Positions 7,411-14,400 of a DNA stretch of 15,011 nucleotides are shown piece by piece; within the stretch, counting starts at the first letter, position 1, and each line of letters starts with the position of its first letter. The stretch covers positions 1-15,011 of the forward strand of contig JBGAWE010000104.1 in the NCBI GenBank assembly GCA_044227705.1, read 5' to 3'. The DNA is from JANOQP01 sp044227705 (GTDB lineage Bacteria > Bacteroidota > Bacteroidia > Chitinophagales > Saprospiraceae). The position numbers and the translations under genes were made by a program. The notes below the pieces were generated by a model that was given only the letters and a program-made list of their open reading frames with translations, made no database searches and had not been told where the DNA came from.

Positions 7411-9063
7411 GTGAAGCAAAGTATACACCTCGGTCTGAAGCTCCAGGCCAAACTGTCGCCGCAGCAGATTCAGCTCATGAAGCTGCTCCAAATCCCAACG
7501 GCGACGCTTGACCAGCGAATCAAGGAAGAACTGGAGGCCAACCCGGCCCTCGAAGAAGGCGACGAGATCGACGAGCTGAACGACCCCAACGCCCAAGAAA
7601 ACCTCAACCTCAACGACGTCAACGAAACCTACTACGGTGAGGGTGAGGACAAGAACGAGCGTGAGGAAAACCTCCAACAGGATGACTCCGACAGCATCGA
7701 GGCCGAGGAATTGCCGAGCGAAGAGGACTATTTCGACGACTTCGACAGCCTCGACGGCAGCGGCTCGGAGGACCATGACTCGTTCGAGCTGGACGACTAC
7801 ATCCGCGACTTCATCGAAGAGGACCCGTCGACCTACAAGACGAAGGGCGACGCCTACAACCCGGAGGAGGAAGACAAAAGCGTGCCGGTTGCGGTCGAAA
7901 GCTCCTTCCACGAATTTTTGATTCAACAACTTGGCCTTCTCAAGCTCGAAGACGAGGACGAGGAGGCCATCGCCCTGCAAATCATCGGCTCCATCGACGA
8001 CGACGGATACCTGCGCCGCGACCCGAAAGCAATGGTCGACGACCTCTTGTTTTCACAGAACATCGTCTCGACGGAAAAGCAAATCCTCAAGATTTTGAAC
8101 AAAATCCAGCGGTTCGACCCGCCGGGAATCGGTGCACGAGACCTGCAGGAATGCCTGCTCATCCAGCTCCGCGCAAAGTCGATGCGTGAGGGCGACAAGC
8201 TCACGAAGGCCGAAAAACTGACCATCGAGCACGCCATGCGCATCATCGACGAGTTCTTCGATGAGTTCACGAAGAAGCACTATGCGCGGTTGCAGCGACA
8301 GCTTGAGGTTGAGGAAAGCGACCTAAAAGCGGCCATAGACCTCATTTTGAAGCTCAACCCGAAACCGGCGAGCGGCCACGCGAACCCCTCTGAAAGGTCG
8401 CTCAACTACATCGTCCCGGACTTCCTAATCGTCAACCGCGACGGCGACCTCGACCTCACCCTCAACGCCCGAAACGCCCCCGACCTGCGCATCAACGACC
8501 AGTACAAAGAGATGCTCAAGACCTTCCAGGATTCGAAAAAGGCGCGGAAGGTGACCAAAAAGGAGAAGGAGGCCGTCCTGTTCATCAAGCAGAAAATCGA
8601 CTCTGCCAAGTGGTTCATCGATGCCATCCGCCAGCGGCAGCAGACCATGCTCCGCACGATGAACGCCATCATGGTCTACCAGTACGACTTCTTCCTCACC
8701 GGCGACCAGAAGAAAACGCGGCCGATGATTTTAAAGGACATCGCCGACATCACCGGCCTTGACATCTCGACCGTCTCGCGGGTGGCCAACTCGAAGTTCG
8801 TGCAGACCGAGTTTGGCACGAAACGGCTCAAGGACTTCTTCTCCGAAAGCCTCCAGACGGAGGACGGCGAGGAGGTTTCGACCCTCGAGGTGAAGAAAAT
8901 CCTGACCGACATCATCGCCGAGGAGCACAAAAGGCGCCCGTTGAGCGACGAAAAACTGAAGACCCTCCTCCTCAAGCGCGGCTACAACATCGCGCGGCGG
9001 ACGGTGGCCAAGTACCGCGAGCAGCTCAACATACCGGTGGCGAGGTTGCGGAAGGCACTTTGA
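7411..9063 (+). CDS. rpoN: RNA polymerase sigma-54 factor (RpoN)
   Basis: A 550-residue protein with the full sigma-54 layout. Region I (residues 1-48) is the Gln/Leu-rich activator-interacting segment, including LSPQQIQLMKLLQIPTATLD and KEELEANPALEEG. Region II is an unusually long acidic linker (about 48-155). The core-binding domain follows (about 160-340), then a DNA-binding domain with a helix-turn-helix around ITGLDISTVSRVANSKF (about 447-463). The RpoN box ARRTVAKYRE is at 528-537. Sigma-54 directs RNA polymerase to -24/-12 promoters that need AAA+ activators. The start is GTG at 7411: an in-frame TAA at 7396-7398 excludes longer forms, and the N-terminus fits the family. It exceeds E. 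coli RpoN (477 residues) mainly because of region II. It is divergent from the adhesin gene and convergent with prfC. No activator gene is nearby. Confidence 0.97.
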   Translation: MKQSIHLGLKLQAKLSPQQIQLMKLLQIPTATLDQRIKEELEANPALEEGDEIDELNDPNAQENLNLNDVNETYYGEGEDKNEREENLQQDDSDSIEAEELPSEEDYFDDFDSLDGSGSEDHDSFELDDYIRDFIEEDPSTYKTKGDAYNPEEEDKSVPVAVESSFHEFLIQQLGLLKLEDEDEEAIALQIIGSIDDDGYLRRDPKAMVDDLLFSQNIVSTEKQILKILNKIQRFDPPGIGARDLQECLLIQLRAKSMREGDKLTKAEKLTIEHAMRIIDEFFDEFTKKHYARLQRQLEVEESDLKAAIDLILKLNPKPASGHANPSERSLNYIVPDFLIVNRDGDLDLTLNARNAPDLRINDQYKEMLKTFQDSKKARKVTKKEKEAVLFIKQKIDSAKWFIDAIRQRQQTMLRTMNAIMVYQYDFFLTGDQKKTRPMILKDIADITGLDISTVSRVANSKFVQTEFGTKRLKDFFSESLQTEDGEEVSTLEVKKILTDIIAEEHKRRPLSDEKLKTLLLKRGYNIARRTVAKYREQLNIPVARLRKAL

Positions 9064-9162
9064 GGAGTCTACCCAACACAAGCACCATCAAAAACCGGAA
9101 TGATCAAGCGGCAGCGAGGGCTTGGCCTTTGAGGATTTCGGAGAGCTGGCCTGTATCCAACG
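9064..9162. other. Short convergent intergenic region between rpoN and prfC
   Basis: These 99 bases separate two stop codons facing each other. I see only a weak possible stem, CAAGC (9105-9109) with GCTTG (9120-9124), and no T-run on either strand, so no intrinsic terminator can be supported. Confidence 0.5.
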
Positions 9163-10743
9163 TCAGACCTCGTCCGTGAACCGGAAAACCACCTTCGGGA
9201 AATTCTCCTCCACCGTCTTCAACGTCCAAGCCGACTCGGCGAGGAAGACCGCTCCACCGTTTTTGTCGACCCCAAGGTCGCGGCGGCGGCGGTCGGTGAA
9301 CTCTTTCAAAGCAATTGGGTCGTCGCAGGAGAACCAGCAGGCCTTGTGCAGATTGACCGGCTCCCAAGTGCATTTCGCACCGTATTCCGATTCGAGACGG
9401 TGCTGGATGACCTCGAATTGGAGCGCGCCGACCGTGCCGATGATTTTCCGCCCATCAACGTTCCGGGTGAAAAGCTGCGCAACGCCCTCGTCCATCAACT
9501 GCTCCAAGCCTTTAGCAAACTGCTTGAATTTCATCGGGTCGGCATTGTTGACATAGCGGAACTGCTCGGGCGAGAAGGCCGGGATCCCTTTGAAATGGAG
9601 GCTCTCGCCCTCCGTCAAAGTGTCTCCAATTTTGAAGTTGCCTGCGTCGTAAAGCCCGACGACGTCGCCGGGGAAAGCGTCGTCGACCACCGTCTTTTTC
9701 GAGGCCATGAAGGTCGTCGGGTTTGAAAACCTCAAATCCTTCCCTTGCCTGACGTGGAAATAATTCACCCCGCGCTCGAACCGTCCGCTGACTATCCGCA
9801 AAAAAGCAATGCGGTCGCGGTGCTTCGGGTCCATGTTCGCGTGGATTTTAAAGACGAACCCGGTGAACTTCGGCTCCTCCGGCCGCACCAAGCGTTCCTC
9901 GGCCATGCGCGAGAGCGGCGGCGGGGCGATGTCCACAAAGCAGTCGAGCATCTCGCGCACGCCGAAGTTGTTGACCGCCGAGCCAAAGAAGACAGGGCAG
10001 ATATGGCCGGTCGCGTAGTCCTCTTTTTTGAACGCCGGGTAGACCGCCTCAATGGTTTCGACCTCCTCGCGCAGCTCCCTGGCAGGGGTCTCCCCGATGA
10101 TTTTTTCGAGTTCCGGGCTGGCCAGGTCCTCAAAAACCATCACATCCTCTTCCGACTGCTTGCCGTGCGGGCTGAAAAGGCAGAGTTTTTTTTCGTACAA
10201 ATCGTAGACGCCCTTGAACCGCTGGCCCATCCCGATGGGCCATGAAAGGGGCCGCACTTTCAGCCCAAGTTTCTGCTCGATCTCATCCAAAAGGTCGAAC
10301 CCGTCCAGCCCCTCGCGGTCGAGCTTGTTGACGAAGAAGATGAGCGGCGTGTCGCGCCGTCGGCAGACTTTGACCAGTTTTTCTGTTTGAGACTCCACGC
10401 CGTTCGCCACGTCGATGACCACGATGGCGGAGTCGACGGCGGTCAAGGTGCGGAAGGTGTCCTCCTGAAAATCCTGGTGGCCGGGCGTATCTAAAATATT
10501 GATTTGCAGGCCTTTGTACTCAAACCCCATGACCGAGGTCGAGACGGAGATGCCCCGCTGCTTCTCGATTTCCATGAAATCGGAGACGGTCGTCTTCTTG
10601 ATCTTGTTGGACTTGACGGCCCCCGCCGTCTGGATGGCACCACCGAAAAGGAGCAGTTTCTCGGTCAGCGTGGTCTTGCCCGCGTCGGGGTGGGCGATGA
10701 TGCCGAAGGTCTTTCGGCGGTTGATTTCTTCGTTGAAATTCAT
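9163..10743 (-). CDS. prfC: Peptide chain release factor 3 (RF3)
   Basis: A 526-residue translational GTPase. RF3 uses GTP to drive RF1/RF2 off the ribosome after peptide release. Visible motifs: P-loop AHPDAGKTT (residues 17-25), switch I region RGISVSTSV (63-71), G3 DTPGH (85-89) and G4 NKLD (139-142). The pattern LLFGGAIQTAGAVK followed by SDFMEIEKQRGIS is diagnostic of RF3 rather than EF-G. The length agrees with the family's usual ~525-530 residues. The frame stays open to 10812, but the start is ATG 10741-10743, giving MNFNEEINRRKTFGIIAHPD as in other RF3 proteins. Earlier Met codons would add residues encoded by a repeat-like hairpin. It follows the small secreted-protein gene after 93 bases on the same strand. 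No promoter box is seen in that gap, so co-transcription is possible. Confidence 0.97.
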   Translation of the reverse strand: MNFNEEINRRKTFGIIAHPDAGKTTLTEKLLLFGGAIQTAGAVKSNKIKKTTVSDFMEIEKQRGISVSTSVMGFEYKGLQINILDTPGHQDFQEDTFRTLTAVDSAIVVIDVANGVESQTEKLVKVCRRRDTPLIFFVNKLDREGLDGFDLLDEIEQKLGLKVRPLSWPIGMGQRFKGVYDLYEKKLCLFSPHGKQSEEDVMVFEDLASPELEKIIGETPARELREEVETIEAVYPAFKKEDYATGHICPVFFGSAVNNFGVREMLDCFVDIAPPPLSRMAEERLVRPEEPKFTGFVFKIHANMDPKHRDRIAFLRIVSGRFERGVNYFHVRQGKDLRFSNPTTFMASKKTVVDDAFPGDVVGLYDAGNFKIGDTLTEGESLHFKGIPAFSPEQFRYVNNADPMKFKQFAKGLEQLMDEGVAQLFTRNVDGRKIIGTVGALQFEVIQHRLESEYGAKCTWEPVNLHKACWFSCDDPIALKEFTDRRRRDLGVDKNGGAVFLAESAWTLKTVEENFPKVVFRFTDEV

Positions 10744-10768
10744 GTGCTGGGAGAGGGGGCCCATGGGT

Positions 10769-10818
10769 AAACGCAGATGAGACACGGATTTCAGGGCGAA
10801 TCCGTGTCTCATCCGTTT
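10769..10818. repeat. Large inverted repeat with ATCCGT units between the small secreted gene and prfC
   Basis: GATGAGACACGGATT (10776-10790) is perfectly complementary to AATCCGTGTCTCATC (10799-10813), with an 8-base loop. A further 5 bp pair outside the core (AAACG 10769-10773 with CGTTT 10814-10818) across a two-base bulge. ATCCGT occurs three times on the plus strand (10800, 10811, 10820). The hairpin lies 24 bases after the stop of the upstream gene on the minus strand, but no T-run follows it. It resembles dispersed ATCCGTG-rich intergenic repeats seen in many environmental bacteria, and could also act in termination or RNA processing. Confidence 0.8.
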
Positions 10819-10836
10819 AATCCGTGTGCCAAAAAA

Positions 10837-11352
10837 TCATTTCCGGAAAGTGTGCGCCTCGCAATGCTCTGCCTCGACGCTGGCTTTTTGGGCGATGCGC
10901 ATCGCGTCCCGCGCATCGCGGGAAATCTCAACGATACCGGGGGAGCCGCCCTTTTCGAGGTTTTCAAAAATGAACGCCGTCTCCTTCTTCTCCTTCAGCC
11001 TGAACTTGACGGGCGTTTTCGACTGCGGGTTGAGGGTCAAAAAGAGCCGATAGTTGAGTTTTTCGAGAAGATATTGGTCGAACTGCCGCCCCTCCATTCC
11101 GTCGCGGATCTCAAACCGGCGGCCGGTCATGGTCGAGTCGTTGACGGCCTCCCATTTCTCGACGAGCTGTGTTTTGAGGTCTGTCTGCAGCTCGCTCCAC
11201 GTCCCCGGCAGCCATTGGATGGACTGCCAATAGGTCTTGTACATCTCCGCCTTCCGGGCGGCGACCCACTGCTTTTCAATCTCCGATTGCTGGGCCTCGG
11301 CGCGGGCGAAGCCGAGGACGGCGAGGGCGAAAAGGGCGGTTTTTATGTTCAT
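10837..11352 (-). CDS. Small secreted protein resembling the DUF6265 lipocalin-like family
   Basis: A 171-residue protein with a signal peptide (MNIKTALFALAVLGFARAEA, cleavage about residue 20), so it is probably periplasmic or exported. The mature part contains WLPGTW (47-52), EKWE (65-68), MTGRRFE (75-81) and FIFENLEKGG. The order W-x-x-G-x-W, E-x-W, M-x-G, F-E-N is what I associate with DUF6265 small beta-barrel proteins. The match is from memory and the function of that family is unknown. The frame is open to 11451, but the upstream part would be encoded by a hairpin repeat, so ATG 11350-11352 is preferred. TATTTTCG at 11370-11377 is a plausible -7 box 17 bases upstream. There is no T9SS tail or lipobox, unlike the giant neighbour. 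Confidence 0.65.
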   Translation of the reverse strand: MNIKTALFALAVLGFARAEAQQSEIEKQWVAARKAEMYKTYWQSIQWLPGTWSELQTDLKTQLVEKWEAVNDSTMTGRRFEIRDGMEGRQFDQYLLEKLNYRLFLTLNPQSKTPVKFRLKEKKETAFIFENLEKGGSPGIVEISRDARDAMRIAQKASVEAEHCEAHTFRK

Positions 11353-11369
11353 CTCGTTGAAATTTTGGG

Positions 11370-11377
11370 CGAAAATA
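11370..11377 (-). promoter_or_regulatory. Putative -7 promoter element (TATTTTCG) for the DUF6265-like gene
   Basis: The minus strand reads TATTTTCG, a TAnnTTTG match with C in place of the last T, 17 bases before the ATG. The same TTCG ending and short distance occur in front of the oligoendopeptidase gene. No clear -33 element is seen. Confidence 0.4.
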
Positions 11378-11401
11378 GCCGAAGGGACTGCACATAAGCG
11401 A

Positions 11402-11437
11402 GCACGCCTGCCCCGCAATGCTGCGAGACAGGCGTGC
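11402..11437 (-). terminator. 16-bp RNA hairpin just after the giant FN3/PA14 gene
   Basis: As minus-strand RNA the segment folds as a 16-bp stem (GCACGCCTGTCTCGCA with TGCGGGGCAGGCGTGC) around a 4-base loop, GCAT. Two of the pairs are G-U. On the plus strand those two pairs would be C-A mismatches, so the structure favours minus-strand RNA. It begins 21 bases after the stop of the upstream gene. No T-run follows, so it is not a classical intrinsic terminator. It may be a 3' stabiliser, an atypical terminator or a copy of a palindromic repeat. Confidence 0.5.
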
Positions 11438-11457
11438 CTTCCGTATGCCATCCAAAA

Positions 11458-14400
11458 TCATTCCCTCACGATGGCCACCTTCCGAGCTTCCGGCCGGTGC
11501 TTCTCGCTGAAAATCCAGAGGAGATACTGGCCGCTCGACCGGCCCACGAGGGACAGTTCTACAGGGTCGGCGGTCGCCTCGTCGAGCTTCCACTCGCCCG
11601 CGACGGTGCCTTGCTGGTCGATGAGCCGCAGCGTCACCGCCTCGCCAACCAACGGCTTGAGGTTGACAAAAAGCCTGTCCTGTGCCGGGTTGGGGAAGAT
11701 TTCAAAAGGCACAAGCTGTTGAAAATCAACCATTTGTGTCTCCGAGAAGACCTCCTTCCCGTCCAAAAGCGTCAGCCGCAGGCGGTAGAAATTCGGGCCG
11801 TTGGCCGGGCTTTCGTCGAGTTCGTCGAAGTAGAGGTTGTCGCCCTTTTCGCCGCGCCCGTCGAGGTCGGCGGAGATGGTCTGCCAGGTTTCCCCGTCCA
11901 AGCTGCGCTCGATGTTGAAGTGGTCGTTGCGCTCGCCGGTGCGGCTAATCCATTTTAGCTGGACGGCACCCGGTTTTTTGTATGCGTTGAAGACCAGTTC
12001 ATCCTTCGGCGCGACGGATTGGAGGTTGTAGAGCGACGAGCAGTTCATCGCCCATTTCACCGCGTTGTCGAAGAATTTGAAGCCGTCGGCCGTCAGCAGC
12101 CCGGGCGTGAGGTCGTAGAGGAAGAAGCCCACGCGCCGCGCCGGGGCGTTCATCCCGACCATCGCCGCGCCGGTCTCGTAGCAGAAGATGCCCTCCTTGT
12201 TCGGCTGGTTCGGAATCTCGGCGACCCGCGTCGCGCCTGCGCCGGGGCGGCCCCATTGCACATAGCTGTTCGAGAAGTAGACCGACCGCCAGCCGCTCAT
12301 CCCCGCCGCAATCGGGTGCTGCGGCGCGAGGACGTTCAGTTGATAGATCGTCGGAGTGCCATAGTCGAGGCCGTAAGTCGCATAGTCGGTGCCGTCAGTG
12401 ACCGAGGTCATCTTCAACTGGTCGTAAAGCCTTGATTCCCAGCAGATTATCGGCACGTTGACCGTCGTGAACTTCGTCCCGATGTTCGTCGAGAGCGTCG
12501 TCGAGCTGATGACGACGAGGCCTTTCCCGCTCGCATCGGCGGTCGCCGCCGCGACGTCGGATTTCACCGTGACCGTCAGGCCGAGGGCCGTCAGGCGGTT
12601 CTTGATGATCTGGTCGCCCGCGCCGAGCGTCGTATTTCCGACGATGAACAGCGCGGTCTTGTTGCACGTCGGGACGTTGGTCTGAGTCAGGCAGAACTCG
12701 TCGGCGAAGAGGCACCCAGCCGTGCCGCATTTCCAGATGTAGGGGCTGACGTAGGCCGCGTTGGCCGGGGCCACTTTCGTGAAAGTGTGCTGCGTGAACG
12801 CAGTCGAGGAGATTTCAATCCAGAAGTCCTGATTGGCGATGACTGCGCCCGCCGCGTCAAGGAACTGGAGGCCGAGGCCCGCGCAATCGGGGATACCGCT
12901 GATTTTCGACAAGGCTCGGAAGGTGTACGTCGCGCCCGGGATGGCCTGCCACTTGAAGCCGAGGCCACCCTCCGCGCCGCAGACCTTCGCACCCTTCGTG
13001 CCGCCGGTGAACTCCCCGGCGGTCGAGGTGGAGGTCGCGTTGTTCGTCCAGTCGAGGCCGGTGATGCCGCTTTCGAAGCCCCCGTTTGTCAGGACGCTGC
13101 TCGAACAGGCCGTAGCGGCGGGCACGCCCGATGCGGTCAGGCAGAAGTCGTCTGCGAACAGGCAGCCCGTCGTGCCGCATTTCCAGACTGACGTCGAGAT
13201 GTAGACCGCGCCAGCCGGGGCCGTTTTCGAGATGGTGTATGTCGTGTAGCTCGTCGCCGCGACGGCCACTGAGAAGTCCTGACCACTGATGACGTTGTAG
13301 TCCGCGTCCAAAAATTGCAGGACGACGCTTGCGCAGCTCGGCGAGCCGCTGGTCTTGGCCTTCGCGGAGAAGGAGTAGGTCGCGCCGGGGACGATGTTCG
13401 TGTTGAACCCGAAGCCGCCAGCCGCGCCGCAGACTTGCGCCGCTTTGAAGCCGCTGTTGACGTCGGTCGTGCTGGAAATCACGCCGTTCGTGTTCCAGGC
13501 TTTGGCAAAATCATTTTCAAAACTGCCGTTGACGAGCAGGTTCCCCGAGCAAGTGGCTACCGGCGAGCAGTTCGTCGTGATGGGCGAGAAGTTCGAGACG
13601 GGTATCTGCACCGTCGTCTTCGTGCCGGGCGTGGTCCAGTAAAGGCCCCAATGGTCGCCGCCGACACCCTCTTTGTGGAGGACTTCGACGTAGTAATCCA
13701 CGCCCGCCGTGAGGCTGATGGAGGCCGATTTTTGGCTCGTGTACTTCGTCAGCTCGCCGGGGTTCGTCCAGCCGTTGATGTAGGCGACTCGCACCTTCGA
13801 CGACGGGTTGCTCGACGTGGAGAGCCAAAACTCGGTGTAGTCGTCGCCCACGAGGGTGAACTTGTAGGCACCCGTCGTGCCGACGGTGAGGTAGCCCCGG
13901 ATGCGCTCGCCGTAGTTTTCGGCGATGTTGGTCGGCGAGATGGTATAGTTGATGACCGAGGCAGAGGCGGGGCTGTTCGGGTAGGCGGCGTTGGAGGTCA
14001 GGTCGGTCACGAAGTTGCCACTGATATTGTACCAGATTTCGCGGTAGAGGCCCGAGCCGCTTTGCCCTTTGCAAAAAGAGCTGCTGCCGGTGGTGAACTT
14101 GAACGGCGTGTTGCAGGTCGTCGCAGGGCCGAAACTGTTCTTTGGGACGACGTACCAGTAGTAAGCCGTGTTGTTCAGAAGGCCGGTCGCGTTGAAAGTC
14201 GTCGTCGTTTGATTGTTCGAAACGGCCGTCATCGGCGGGTTGGATGTTCCCAAATAAACATCGTACGAGGTCGCGTTCGAGACCGCCGCCCATGTCAAAC
14301 TGGCCGAGCTTCCGATGCCGGTCGCGTTGTTGGCCGGGGCAGTCAGCGTCGGGCAGTTGGGCAAAACGCCGGTCGTGAACTGCGTCGCCGTCGCCGAGCA

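Noticed and set aside
9105..9124. CAAGC/GCTTG stem between rpoN and prfC as a bidirectional terminator
   Set aside because: Only 5 bp with a 10-base loop and no T-run on either side; too weak to call.
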